Shown: positions 16,786 to 25,087, counted from the first letter of the stretch. The stretch is 64,000 nt of DNA from Citrifermentans bremense R1 (GCF_000426865.1 NZ_AUGE01000015.1:1-64000); one strand, 5' to 3'. Numbers and translations: made by a program. Notes: generated by a model not told the origin, from the sequence alone.

Positions 16786-17200
16786 AACTTTAACGTCCCC
16801 CTTCAAAGAGAAAAAGCCAGACTCCCTGATCGAAATTTTGTCAGCATACCTACTACGCCTGCCGCTCTGGCTGCCGCGTTTTCATCTCTTCCGCTTCCCA
16901 GGCGCAGCATATCACGTGCTTCCGATTCTGCCTTCCCAAAATCGCTCGGGCTAGTTGTCCAACTACATAGTCATCGGTCTTTACTCCGACGCCTTTAACC
17001 CGGGAAGATCGCACACCAATGAACTAAGCATATCGCCTAGTTGCCTCCTCTCCATCGCATCTGGTGCTAATGAATACACTCAGCCTCGCTAACAAATAAA
17101 ACCTTTGTCTATTCAGCCCTTGCAGCCTGCAAAACGACGACTAAGATCATGGGGTGCTTCGGATGCTGACCGAGGTAAACCGCTGTAAAAGGAGGTCGAG
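16786..17200. other. Intergenic region, no gene seen
   Basis: A 415-bp divergent intergenic region upstream of dacB and of the gene at 17201. Only short open frames without ribosome-binding sites are present. It must hold both promoters, but no near-consensus sigma-70 or sigma-54 site stands out. The stretch 17110-17190 before the right-hand gene was checked for riboswitch motifs without a convincing match. Confidence 0.6.
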
Positions 17201-17599
17201 ATGTTCAAGATCAAAATCGACTTGATGGGTAGGGATTCCGTTTTCATTGCTAACAGCCAACGGTACATCACCGGTTTGGAAAATATTGGAGCATACAAGG
17301 GTGTCACCGGGGATTCACCGCCATCCATTGATCTCTTAAAACAAACCTTTGACCAGTACAAGCAGTGCTTCGAAAGGGGCGCAACCGGCGACCGCATCCA
17401 GATCACCATGCGAAACCGAAGCCGAAAAGAGCTGAAAGAGATGTTCCAGAAGGCCCAGAATTACCTACAGGCAGTGGCGAGCGAGGAAGATCTGCCGGCA
17501 CTGCTGCAAGCCGGGTTCGCGTTACGAAGCGAAGGAGTACGTGGCAAACGCGGCACCGGCACCGGCACCGTACCACCAGCAGAATCACAAGGGTCGTAG
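17201..17599 (+). CDS. Hypothetical protein (132 aa)
   Basis: A 132-residue soluble protein starting MFKIKIDLMGRDSVFIANSQ, with RYITGLENIGAY near residue 22 and a basic/glycine-rich tail (about 112-132) coded by a short GGCACC triplet-type repeat. AGGAGG lies 5 nt before the ATG, so translation is well supported. There is no signal peptide, membrane segment or recognised catalytic motif. I do not know its function. It stands alone, followed by a large terminator-like hairpin. Confidence 0.7.
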   Translation: MFKIKIDLMGRDSVFIANSQRYITGLENIGAYKGVTGDSPPSIDLLKQTFDQYKQCFERGATGDRIQITMRNRSRKELKEMFQKAQNYLQAVASEEDLPALLQAGFALRSEGVRGKRGTGTGTVPPAESQGS

Positions 17600-17651
17600 T
17601 CTCGTTTTTTGTAAGGCCTCAGTCAGCGGAAGCAGTTGCTCTACTTGATTT

Positions 17652-17700
17652 GCCCCCGGAGGCGGTCCAGCAAATGCAGTGGAACGACCCCTCCGGGGGC
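17652..17700 (+). terminator. Terminator-like hairpin with long loop
   Basis: GCCCCCGGAGG (17652-17662) pairs with CCTCCGGGGGC (17690-17700) across a 27-nt loop. The following TCTTCGTTGT is only weakly T-rich. Confidence 0.5.
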
Positions 17701-17786
17701 TCTTCGTTGTCTCAACATCTCAAATCAGCCTTCCAGTTCAGTAAAAATCCCCAGTGTGGCAGGAATTGATGACATTTTGACTAAAT

Positions 17787-18080
17787 GTCCCCATCTCCTG
17801 ATAATTCACCGTCGTGTTTCGACTAAAGGCCCATATCTCTGGACAGTTCGTCATCTTGCTTATAGTAGATGTCCCCATCTTCTGACAATTCGCCATCGAG
17901 TTTCAGCTAAATGCCCTCACCCCCGGACAATTCGTCCGAGTGTTTCAAGTAAACGTCCCCATCTCCAGACAATTCGTCATCGCGTTTCAATTAAACGTCT
18001 CCATCTCCAGACAATTCGTCATCGCATTTCAACTGAACGTCCCCATCTCCAGACAATTCGTCATCACGTTTCATCAGAGT
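17787..18080. repeat. Seven tandem 42-bp units
   Basis: Units start at 17787, 17829, 17871, 17913, 17955, 17997 and 18039, an exact 42-bp period with no indels. A partial unit precedes the first. The consensus begins GTCCCCATCTCCAGACAATT and ends in a CATCGCGTTTCAA-type segment. Units 5-7 are nearly identical, and units 1-4 are progressively diverged. One plus-strand frame stays open through all units (14 residues per unit, RPHLQTIRHRVS-like), but no ribosome-binding site supports translation. Spacers are not unique, so this is not a CRISPR. It may be a transposon-end array or a DNA/RNA-binding repeat. Confidence 0.9.
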
Positions 18081-18432
18081 ATCCCCACGAGCGTGTAAAA
18101 ATATTTATATGGTCCTGCTGGGCGTCCGTTCTTGAATAGGTCATGGGCGACGGTCCAGAATTCCCGCTCACGCGGGTAAAGCGGCCAACAGCAGGGCCGA
18201 GGGTGCCCTCCCTGCCTTGATGTCGTCGACTACGAATCCGATTATCTTGCGCAAAACGAAAGCAGCTTACACCAACATTGCTGTTGAGAATATGTCGTTT
18301 ACATTTGAGAAAAGATGCCACTCCTATTTGAGTATACGCTATGAATTCGTTCCAATACCGGTGGATTTGTGCTAGTTTGCGGTACAATTCGAAGCGGCAC
18401 CCCCTACTTTTAGGAGATGCGCTAGGAGTCCG

Positions 18433-18555
18433 ATGGATCTATTCGAGGAACTCAAAGCTGCTGCGGCCGGCAGAAACGAAGAGGGTGATTTTCCGGACTG
18501 GCTTCTCGCAGGGGTACTGGAGGTGGGGGGGAGAATCACCAGATGGCGCGACTGA
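18433..18555 (+). CDS. Small ORF coupled to the TlpA-like gene (40 aa)
   Basis: ATG 18433 begins 40 residues: MDLFEELKAAAAGRNEEGDF, then PDWLLAGVLEVGG, ending RWRD. AGGAG lies 4 nt upstream. The stop overlaps the start of the thioredoxin-like gene by 13 nt, which suggests translational coupling. The amphipathic N-terminus has no recognised fold. It could be a leader peptide or a small protein of its own. Confidence 0.45.
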   Translation: MDLFEELKAAAAGRNEEGDFPDWLLAGVLEVGGRITRWRD

Positions 18556-19037
18556 CCTGCTGCTTATCCCTGCTCTTCGCCATCACCGTGACCATCTTTT
18601 CATCGGGGTGCGACAGGAAGATGGTGCAGGTAGGCGAGCAAGCGCCGCCGGTCTCGGGAAGGGACATTCGCGGCAACCAGGTGTCGCCTGAGACCTTGAA
18701 AGGCAAGGTCGTTGTCCTTTACTTCTGGACTAATTCATGCTGCGGCGAAACTCTGAAAGAGGACCTGGAACCGGTCTATTGCAGGAACAAGGACAGGGGG
18801 CTGGCGGTCATCGCGGTAAACGAGTTCGACGAGGAAAAAGATTTAGTTTCAATAGCGGCAACTAACCGGCTCTCAGTTCCGATAATGGTGGATGCCGGTT
18901 CTACATTGGCGAAAGACTTCACGGTCTTTGCCTTCCCTACAGCGTTCATACTGGATAGAAACGGCACCCTAAGGCAGAAGGTCCTTGGGCAGATCTCGGC
19001 AGCCAAGCTAGAGCAGCTGATCCAGCAGGTCAATTAG
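18543..19037 (+). CDS. TlpA/ResA-like thioredoxin-fold lipoprotein with altered active site
   Basis: A 164-residue protein. The lipobox FSSGC gives an acylated Cys23. Residues 30-164 are an AhpC/TSA-thioredoxin fold (VGEQAPPVSGRDIRGNQVSP; KGKVVVLYFWTNSCC; VFAFPTAFILDRNGTLRQ with the cis-Pro). Where TlpA has WCxxC this protein has W62-TNS-C66-C67-G-E69: the first Cys is kept, the resolving Cys is Glu, and a vicinal Cys67 is added. It lies in an operon with two CxxC/NosL-like exported proteins, so a periplasmic metal (copper) or thiol role is likely. The one-Cys site suggests binding or peroxidase chemistry rather than disulfide exchange. Confidence 0.82.
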   Translation: MARLTCCLSLLFAITVTIFSSGCDRKMVQVGEQAPPVSGRDIRGNQVSPETLKGKVVVLYFWTNSCCGETLKEDLEPVYCRNKDRGLAVIAVNEFDEEKDLVSIAATNRLSVPIMVDAGSTLAKDFTVFAFPTAFILDRNGTLRQKVLGQISAAKLEQLIQQVN

Positions 19038-19038
19038 C

Positions 19039-19296
19039 ATGAGGACGCACATGAGAGTAGTGAGAGAAGTAATCATCACTTGCCTGGTCATTGCCGCAAT
19101 TACCGGGTTTGCTCTGGCTGCGCCCCCTGATCTCGATAAATACCGGACCTGCAACTACTGCGGCATACATGGCGGGACGCTTAACACATTCGATGACTCC
19201 GTCAGCGCTGCCTATCTCGACATGTACAAAGACACGAAGACGATCAGGGAGCGGCGCAAAGCTAAGCATCGGGGCAGCAGCGAGGGGCCCAGATGA
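19039..19296 (+). CDS. Small exported CxxC protein
   Basis: An 85-residue precursor. A signal peptide (core VREVIITCLVIAAITGFALA, cleavage near LAA-PP) is followed by DLDKYRTCNYCG, a CxxC resembling the CxYCGM of NosL-type proteins, then a short charged tail. It is much shorter than NosL and lacks the later Cys/His residues, so it may be a truncated or minimal relative. It begins 1 nt after the TlpA-like stop and overlaps the NosL-like gene by 4 nt (ATGA), so all three are one transcript. Confidence 0.6.
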   Translation: MRTHMRVVREVIITCLVIAAITGFALAAPPDLDKYRTCNYCGIHGGTLNTFDDSVSAAYLDMYKDTKTIRERRKAKHRGSSEGPR

Positions 19297-19781
19297 TTCG
19301 CCGCATCCTCAACCATTTCTCAGTATATATCACTCCTTTTTTACTCGCCTCGCTGGGAATGGCTGCCAATATAAAGCCGGATAAGGTTGGGCCGAAAGAC
19401 AGGTGCCCGGTCTGTGGGATGTTCGTAGCCAGATATCTCGACTTTGCCGCCCAAATCAAATTCGAAGACGGCCAAGTGTTTCATTTCGACGGCGCAAGAG
19501 ATATGTTTACCTTCTATCTGGACATCCCTCGTTATGCTCCCGGCAGGCAGATGTCCGATGTCACCTACATCTTTGTCACCAACTATTACGAGCTTAACCT
19601 CATCGACGGGAAAAAAGCCCTGTACGTTGCAGGCAGCGACGTCTATGGCCCGATGGGACACGAACTGATACCCTTTGCCCACCGGCCGGAAGCCGAAGAC
19701 TTTCTGAAGGACCATGAGGGAAAGCATCTGTTCCGGTTTCAGGATGTGACGCCGGCGGCACTCTCCAAGCTTGAGCGATGA
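19293..19781 (+). CDS. NosL-family copper-binding protein
   Basis: A 162-residue exported protein. A hydrophobic N-terminus (MIRRILNHFSVYITPFLLAS) is followed by KDRCPVCGMFVARY, the CPxCGM metal site of NosL, then the conserved FEDGQVFHFDGARDMFTFYL and PFAHRPEAEDFLKDHEGKHL regions. NosL delivers Cu(I) to nitrous-oxide reductase, but no nos genes are nearby. Related stand-alone proteins are usually called nitrous oxide reductase accessory protein, so a general copper chaperone role is safer. It is the last gene of the operon 18433-19781. The N-terminus has no lipobox, unlike classical NosL. Confidence 0.82.
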   Translation: MIRRILNHFSVYITPFLLASLGMAANIKPDKVGPKDRCPVCGMFVARYLDFAAQIKFEDGQVFHFDGARDMFTFYLDIPRYAPGRQMSDVTYIFVTNYYELNLIDGKKALYVAGSDVYGPMGHELIPFAHRPEAEDFLKDHEGKHLFRFQDVTPAALSKLER

Positions 19782-20084
19782 CGTGGTTATCTCTGCTGCG
19801 GCGCTCTCTTTAGCAAAAGACCGGGAACCCTGGCATACGACATTGTTGCCGCTCCAGTGGTTCCCATGGCAGCAGCTCCCTACTCTCCAATTCAAATATT
19901 GACCATCTCACTAACCGGATAGCCGGCTGATAGGCCACGGTATATGCAAGTGACAAACGCTTCGGAACTTGCTCGGAAGGACCTGAGGCATTTTCATGAT
20001 CATAATTTCACAAGAAATAAATACACTGGACCAAGACGAAAATATCCAGTCAACCAATAGTGTCAGCCATTCATCAAGCTCAAA
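19782..20084. other. Intergenic region, no gene seen
   Basis: The 303 bp between the convergent NosL-like gene and the PEP-CTERM gene contain only short open frames without ribosome-binding sites. No clear terminator follows the NosL-like gene. Confidence 0.6.
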
Positions 20085-20113
20085 GAGGGGATAGCAACAG
20101 CGGCTATCCCCTC
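20085..20113 (-). terminator. Terminator of the PEP-CTERM gene
   Basis: GAGGGGATAG (20085-20094) pairs with CTATCCCCTC (20104-20113) over a 9-nt loop, 13 nt beyond the PEP-CTERM stop. On the minus strand it is followed by a weak CTTTGAGC tract. Confidence 0.6.
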
Positions 20114-20126
20114 GTCACTTTCTGGC

Positions 20127-20798
20127 TTAAGTTGTATTGTTCTTGCGGCGCTTACCGTAGATCGCTACGCCGAAGAAACCTGAAGCGAGAAGCAGTATTG
20201 TGCTGGGTTCCGGAACAGGGGCGATTGAGACATTATCCAAAAGAGCGCCAATATTGTCGCCATTTCCGCCGATGCTCCGGAAGGCGATACTGAAGGATCC
20301 TGGCGTAGCTAAACTAAAAGGAATATCATAGGTTTGGAAACCTTGATTTGATGCGATGTTAAGGATTTGGGTGACATTACCTAAATTAAGAGAAAGAGAA
20401 GATACTGCGGCAGGTGCTAGTTCATTTGGTAAGAAGGAGGATACTGATTCAGTTGTGCCTCTATGACTGCCAGCTAAGTCAAAACTCAAGACATAGTTGC
20501 CGGCTGGAGCTGAAATCGACTTTGATTGCAGCAACCCCGTAAGCCCGGTCGATCCATCCAAGTCCACATACAGACCGTTGCCTGGAAGGAAATCAAAAGT
20601 TCCTCCGTTACCGATAAGATCGACAGTGCCTGTACCGGGAACAACCGTCCATTGGTTGAAGGAACTGAAATTAAGGGCTTCGTTTCCTGCATTTTCGCCA
20701 TTAAAGTCGTCCTGGAAAATCGGGCTCGCGCCCGCCACTCCGGATGCGCCAATCACCAAAGCTGATACTACCGATGCGACCAAGGCTTTCTTTCTCAT
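20127..20798 (-). CDS. PEP-CTERM sorting-domain exported protein
   Basis: A 223-residue precursor. It has an N-terminal signal peptide (MRKKALVASVVSALVIGASG, GASP), a central Ser/Gly/Asn-rich beta-sandwich-like region (FQDDFNGENAGNEALNFSSF; SLSLNLGNVTQILNIASNQG) and a C-terminal VPEPSTILLLASGFFGVAIY followed by GKRRKN. That is the PEP-CTERM tripartite signal (PEP motif, TM helix, basic tail) processed by an exosortase. Such proteins are exported with exopolysaccharide and are often biofilm or surface components. GGGAGG lies 9 nt upstream of the ATG. No exosortase gene is in the window. Its ligand or role is unknown. Confidence 0.92.
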   Translation of the reverse strand: MRKKALVASVVSALVIGASGVAGASPIFQDDFNGENAGNEALNFSSFNQWTVVPGTGTVDLIGNGGTFDFLPGNGLYVDLDGSTGLTGLLQSKSISAPAGNYVLSFDLAGSHRGTTESVSSFLPNELAPAAVSSLSLNLGNVTQILNIASNQGFQTYDIPFSLATPGSFSIAFRSIGGNGDNIGALLDNVSIAPVPEPSTILLLASGFFGVAIYGKRRKNNTT

Positions 20799-21202
20799 TT
20801 CGTAGGTCCTCCCTTGTTTTGGGTTGAAGATTTATCAAAGTTAATCCAACAACGTTGCTTGGCAAGGGAGGCGAAGACGTCTCGTTGGCATGCAAGCTGA
20901 GGTGTTGCCTGCAGGAGTGCGCTTTCTCCGAACCGCGGGTATCTCCTTTTGCTTAGCCGGTACTAAGGTTTTTATGACACAGAGGTTTATAGGTTTATTT
21001 TATGTAGCCTTCAACTCAGGCTCTGGAGGGTTGTTCGGGGTTTTCGGCGGGAACCAAATTTTGTTCAGGAAATAGGGGGAGGGTGAAAGACAGCTGTCAA
21101 TGTGCTGATCAGCCAGGAATTTACTCAATTGCCATGCGTATTCCGATGAACCCGGCCGGGTATTCCGATTGGTGTCGCCCCCCTGAGTTCCCCGGAAGCC
21201 GA
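20799..21202. other. Intergenic region upstream of the PEP-CTERM gene
   Basis: The 404 bp between the M23 peptidase stop and the PEP-CTERM start hold no supported gene. PEP-CTERM genes are often sigma-54 controlled; a minus-strand TTGGAT...TTGA at 20825-20850 has the wrong spacing, so no site is called. Confidence 0.6.
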
Positions 21203-22093
21203 TTACTCAATGACGACACTGTTCACTGACAGTTTTCGATTTTCAAAGGTAAGCCATCTCTCAGCCCCGCCCATTTTCGCGCTGATGTGCAGGTGCGGCT
21301 CCAGCGTGTTGCCGGAATTTCCCACCTTACCGAGTAACTCCCCAGCAGAAACGACTTGACCAGCTTTCACCTTAATAGTGCCGCGCTTTAGATGCGCCAT
21401 GAAGAGTTCCGTGTCGGCGCACTTCATGACCAGGTGATTTCCCGCCGGATGTTCCACATCCGGACGTCCGGGTGCATTGTCCGGCAACCCGTCCTGAGCG
21501 AACAGGATGGTTCCCGCGCAGGGGCTGGATATCCTCTCCCCGAAGATTTCATAGGCAGCTAAGGAGCGGGGAGCAATGCCGTCGGCCCGATTGCCGAAAC
21601 CGTTTAACTTAACAACGTCAAAGGCGAGCCTGCTTCCGCCTAACACATGAAACGGATTGGTAATCATGCTGTTTCCCCCCTGGAGCACGTAGTAATTTCC
21701 TGAAGCTAACGGGAATGACAGGTTGAGGGCGCTTCCCGGCTGATGAAACGCTGCAATGGCCAAGACATCCAGCACGAGAAACAGAAGAAGAGCAAGCAGG
21801 GAGATAGAAAAGCACAACCTGCTCCAATGCCTGGCTTTATCGTTGAACTTCGTACCTCGCATCGAGTAGGCAACTGCGAGGGCAAACAGAACCAGGGAAG
21901 CAAAACGAAGGTAGTAGCTGGTAAGCGCCCAGGGGGCAGTCAGAAATGCAAACGCAACGACGCTGCCACAGGTTGCGGTCGATAGAGCCCATTCAAGCCG
22001 GTGCCGAGGCTTGCCCCTTACCAGCCACACCAATGCAGCAGCAACGAGGCATGGCGGGTAAAGTGCGAAAATGTACTGAAGAAGTGCTTTCAC
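21203..22093 (-). CDS. Membrane-anchored M23-family metallopeptidase (LytM-like)
   Basis: A 296-residue protein. The first half has four to five hydrophobic segments (about 8-26, 35-52, 55-75, 90-115). The C-terminal domain (about 150-296) is LytM-like: GNHLVMKCADTELFMAHLKR, then GQVVSAGELLGKVGNSGNTL and EPHLHISAK, which holds the HxH zinc ligands. The first ligand (usually HxxxD) may be His in VEHPAGNH. It would cut peptidoglycan peptides or act as a non-catalytic scaffold. It lies 13 nt after a double-retropepsin lipoprotein gene and is probably co-transcribed with it. Confidence 0.8.
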   Translation of the reverse strand: MKALLQYIFALYPPCLVAAALVWLVRGKPRHRLEWALSTATCGSVVAFAFLTAPWALTSYYLRFASLVLFALAVAYSMRGTKFNDKARHWSRLCFSISLLALLLFLVLDVLAIAAFHQPGSALNLSFPLASGNYYVLQGGNSMITNPFHVLGGSRLAFDVVKLNGFGNRADGIAPRSLAAYEIFGERISSPCAGTILFAQDGLPDNAPGRPDVEHPAGNHLVMKCADTELFMAHLKRGTIKVKAGQVVSAGELLGKVGNSGNTLEPHLHISAKMGGAERWLTFENRKLSVNSVVIE

Positions 22094-22106
22094 GTTTGAT
22101 CTCAGG

Positions 22107-23348
22107 TCAGCTGGGCGACCTGGGGAAAAGGAGCGTCAAGTCCCCCTTGCGGAGGGTCAATTCGGATTTATTTCCACTGGACCCCTTGATATAGGAAATG
22201 CTCAAGGTCTCGCTCGATTTCGTTATCCGCATGATGTCGAACAAAGACATTCCTGCTGTCACACGGCCATTCAAGGCAATAAGTTCGTCACCGACCGACA
22301 ATCCTGCTTTGTCTGCGGCACTTCCTTTCCATAAACCGCTCACGATAGCCTTACCCTTCTCATACGAGACTGCGAATCCGTAAGACATCATCTCCTTTTC
22401 AAGATGCCGATCGTCGAACGGCTTCAAGTACAGAAGAGAGGCTGGGTAATCGATGGTCACCATGAAATTCTTCAGATATGCGGCGCCAAGGGTCATAACA
22501 TCTTCAAAGCGGTTAGAGACAATTGCCGCATTCTCTATGATTATGGGGCCGGATGCTATTCGATCGGTTTTGACCAGATAACTTTCGGTGTCTTTGCCAA
22601 ATACTCCGGCTCCCATTGAGCCGTTGGAGCTGATATATTCTCCTGTCTTGAAGTGAGGCAGTTTGTCGAGAGTGGAGAGAGGAAACGAGGCGATCGCATC
22701 GTGCCCGGTGTCGATCATGCAATCGAGAGTAACGGAGCCGTCCAGTTCGCATTTCATGGTAGGCGCAAATCCGAATTTCATGTTTTTCCACATCGGCAAC
22801 TTCATCGCACCGTCGAAGGAGCGTCCTTCCGATTTACCCAGGAACGTCACTCGCTGGTTCCGGTAATCCAGCTGAACTGTAAAAAACCTCAGGAAATTCG
22901 AACCTAGCAGGCCGTCTATATTCGGCGCATATTTTTTCAAATCGACAACCGCAGCAGCGCAGTCTGAAACGGCGGCTTTACCTACGCTTATTCTGTTCGC
23001 CTGGACGAGGCGGACGTCTTTCTTGTTCCCCGCGGAGTCCGCAACCTTATTTGTCACCGAGTCCTTGAACGCGAACCTTTTGGCGACCTGTTCGTCTATG
23101 ACGGTAAGGGCGCCTGTATCCACCATGAAAGTCAGATCCTCTGGGGAATCGTCGACCCTGACCTTTACGGTGAGAAGATGGGCCATCTGCTCTGCCTGGA
23201 CAGATTCATCGCTGGTCAAGATGCTCTGAGGCGAGCCGCCCCGGACCATGGAGCCCCCCTTGATCGCCGAGCAACCGGTATTAAGCAAACCGACCAGCAG
23301 AAAACAGATTAAAAACAGTGACTGATGACGAGACTGGAAGACATCCAT
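22107..23348 (-). CDS. Lipoprotein with two retropepsin-like aspartyl protease domains and a PDZ domain
   Basis: A 413-residue protein. The lipobox LLNTGC is near residue 26. Two pepsin-like half-sites are present, FMVDTGALTVID (about 75) and LDCMIDTGHDAIASFP (about 185-200), each with the catalytic DTG. A PDZ domain occupies about 325-400 (SGLWKGSAADKAGLSVGDEL, IALNGRV). In retropepsins two DTG-bearing lobes form one active site, usually by dimerisation, so here the enzyme may work as an internal dimer with PDZ substrate capture. The start at 23348 (AAGGAAC upstream) is chosen because it begins the signal peptide; the frame is open for 20 more codons. An M23 peptidase gene follows after 13 nt. 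Confidence 0.82.
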   Translation of the reverse strand: MDVFQSRHQSLFLICFLLVGLLNTGCSAIKGGSMVRGGSPQSILTSDESVQAEQMAHLLTVKVRVDDSPEDLTFMVDTGALTVIDEQVAKRFAFKDSVTNKVADSAGNKKDVRLVQANRISVGKAAVSDCAAAVVDLKKYAPNIDGLLGSNFLRFFTVQLDYRNQRVTFLGKSEGRSFDGAMKLPMWKNMKFGFAPTMKCELDGSVTLDCMIDTGHDAIASFPLSTLDKLPHFKTGEYISSNGSMGAGVFGKDTESYLVKTDRIASGPIIIENAAIVSNRFEDVMTLGAAYLKNFMVTIDYPASLLYLKPFDDRHLEKEMMSYGFAVSYEKGKAIVSGLWKGSAADKAGLSVGDELIALNGRVTAGMSLFDIMRITKSSETLSISYIKGSSGNKSELTLRKGDLTLLFPRSPS

Positions 23349-23603
23349 ATTAAAAGTTCCTTTTAAAATTAAGATGGCTCTCCTTGGAGTCATGGTGAAA
23401 TGGCTCAATATGCGCGCTCAAAACTTTCTCCTGATTTTACCTTGTCTCAGTTTCAGGAGTCCCTCTCTGCCGGCTTCCCGATGCCAGGTTCTAACCTCGT
23501 GCCCAGCCAACCACATCCGGACAGCAATAAGAGAAGTAGGATCAATCCGTACCTTGGACTCATACTTTTCTCCTTTCAGCTGTTGCCGCGCGGAGTGGGA
23601 TGG

Positions 23604-24287
23604 TCAATATGCGGCCACTTTGCAGAGGTAGTGATAGAGAGGGGCGATGGTTCCGAAGCCGGATACTAAGTCCGAGATCAACGTCTTGTCGATAAAGCTG
23701 GCTGTAACCGGTTGATTGCAAACAAGGTAAATGCTTTTTCTGTTGTACCAGTCATTCAACTCGTCGGGGATGCCGGGCTTCAATGGGCGCTTGTATCCAT
23801 CGCCCTCGATTATGAAGGTATTCTGGCTTGAGAAGAATGAGGTGGCCGAGTGGAATTTAGCCGGTTTGGAGTCGATAGATTTCCTGAACCTGTCCATGGT
23901 TTCGCGGCTGGCGCTGTAGAAGCCCATGCCGTAACGGTAAGAGTCCGGGGAAATCTCGAAGAAATATGCCGGGTAATCCTTCCACTCGATTCTCGGCCGC
24001 TTGAAGGTAATCCAGTGACTTGTCTTATACGGGGACTTGTCCCTTGAGAACCGCGTATCCCGATAGATGCGGGAAATCGTCTTGTTCAACACAGGCCTTA
24101 CTTCCAAATCAGGATCGAGGCTCTGCATAAATGGCCCTAGTCCCGCTGCCAATGACTGCAAAGGCTTCAGGACATTATCCTGATAATCCACTTTATGAAG
24201 CTCGAACCACTCCTTGTTGTTGTTTTCGCTCAACTCCTTTAGGAAATGAAAAGTAGCGGCAGGAAATCCCTCGAATTTTTCTATCAT
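23604..24287 (-). CDS. DUF2461 family protein
   Basis: A 227-residue protein of the DUF2461 (TIGR02453) family: the N-terminal FEGFPAATFHFLKELSENNN KEWF, the central RIYRDTRFSRDKSPYKTSHW and the YFFEISPDSYRYGMGFYSAS segment match it closely. Length is typical. The family has no established biochemical function. GAGGA lies 7 nt before the ATG. It appears monocistronic, with a decayed ferredoxin gene upstream on the same strand. Confidence 0.9.
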   Translation of the reverse strand: MIEKFEGFPAATFHFLKELSENNNKEWFELHKVDYQDNVLKPLQSLAAGLGPFMQSLDPDLEVRPVLNKTISRIYRDTRFSRDKSPYKTSHWITFKRPRIEWKDYPAYFFEISPDSYRYGMGFYSASRETMDRFRKSIDSKPAKFHSATSFFSSQNTFIIEGDGYKRPLKPGIPDELNDWYNRKSIYLVCNQPVTASFIDKTLISDLVSGFGTIAPLYHYLCKVAAY

Positions 24288-24344
24288 TACAGTGTCCTCT
24301 TCCTCAGCTCAGGGTATCTCGCTCTCGGTATATCCCGAACCTTC

Positions 24345-24625
24345 TCAGGCAGGGTTGGTTTGGTGGTCTGTTCCAACATGCTCGCGCATAACATCTCTCA
24401 TCATCACTTCAGGATGATGGTATCTTTCGTACTCCTTTGTCTTGCCTCCATACTGGATGCATTTTGCCGGGCACCACTGAATGCACGCTAAACATTGTTC
24501 ACAGTTGCCGTGCCAGACTGGTTTGCCCGCTTGCAGCAGTACGTTACTGACGGGGCAGATTCTCTCGCACATTCGGCAGGAGGCGCATGAACCTTGAGAT
24601 TAAAGCTTTTGTCCATCGTTCTCAT
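24345..24625 (-). pseudogene. Remnant of an EFR1-type ferredoxin/flavodoxin-domain protein
   Basis: The frame ending at 24345 reads GSCASCRMCERICPV, then GNCEQCLACIQWCPAKCIQY, two 4Fe-4S clusters matching the C-terminal part of EFR1-family proteins, with the usual KEYERYHHPEV tail. Just upstream another frame gives MRTMDKSFNLK, matching the DKxF that precedes the first cluster in that family, so a frameshift lies near 24585. The flavodoxin domain of about 180 residues that should come first is missing. A GGAG 5 nt before ATG 24625 could still allow translation of 10 residues. It is therefore a truncated, frameshifted relic. Confidence 0.7.
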
Positions 24626-24947
24626 GCCGGCTCCTTACCAAATAGCTGGTTCTATGATCAGGGCGCAGGGGCGGCGTCTGGCTGCGGTCTGTTGTCGCTG
24701 CCATCCTTCATTTGAGTTTGCTTCGATTGTTTCGTCGCTCTAACAAGGGACTTTTCTCCGGGCACATCCGTAATGGAAACCGCGCAGCAGATTAGCACGC
24801 ACAGCAGACCAACATCAATGAATATTAATTTTGATTGGGATCACATTTGAACGGGTTGGTCGTGGCCAGAAAAGGGAAGGCTTTCCCATTCCTGCCGCTG
24901 GTAGCGAACGATTGGCCGTCAGGGAGTGGTTGCGGCGGAGACTAAAA
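24626..24947. other. Intergenic region with one unsupported open frame
   Basis: A minus-strand frame ending at 24658 would encode a hydrophobic stretch followed by a polar Gln/Asp/Pro tail (IDVGLLCVLICCAVSITDVP...), like a small membrane protein, but it has no ATG, GTG or TTG start in frame. Nothing else is seen. Confidence 0.4.
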
Positions 24948-24975
24948 CGCGACTGCATCGGATGATGCAGCCGCG
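24948..24975 (-). terminator. Hairpin downstream of the radical SAM gene
   Basis: CGCGACTGCATC and GATGCAGCCGCG form a 12-bp stem with one mismatch and a 4-nt loop. On the minus strand it is followed by TTTTAGT, a probable terminator. Confidence 0.6.
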
Positions 24976-25087
24976 TATGGTTAAGAAGGCCGAGTTGTGG
25001 GTCATGGCAGGGTGAAGAAGAAGCAAGAATGGCGATGAGCCGTCGGCGCCGGATGGGCTCTCACTTCGTGCCCGGTTTGCCGCCGTC

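Noticed and set aside
17110-17195. GEMM (cyclic-di-GMP) riboswitch before the gene at 17201
   Set aside because: Partial likeness only (GCAAAACG, GACCGAGG); the two-stem arrangement and the conserved GEMM core could not be matched.
17787-18080. CRISPR array
   Set aside because: There are no unique spacers; the whole 42-bp unit repeats and no cas genes are present.
17636-18139. Long open frame through the 42-bp repeats (167 aa)
   Set aside because: It has no ribosome-binding site, the composition is unlike the neighbouring proteins, and the frame is explained by a 42-bp (14-codon) repeat. Kept as a repeat, not a gene.
24658-24830. Small membrane protein on the minus strand
   Set aside because: The hydrophobic frame looks protein-like but has no usual start codon in frame and no ribosome-binding site.
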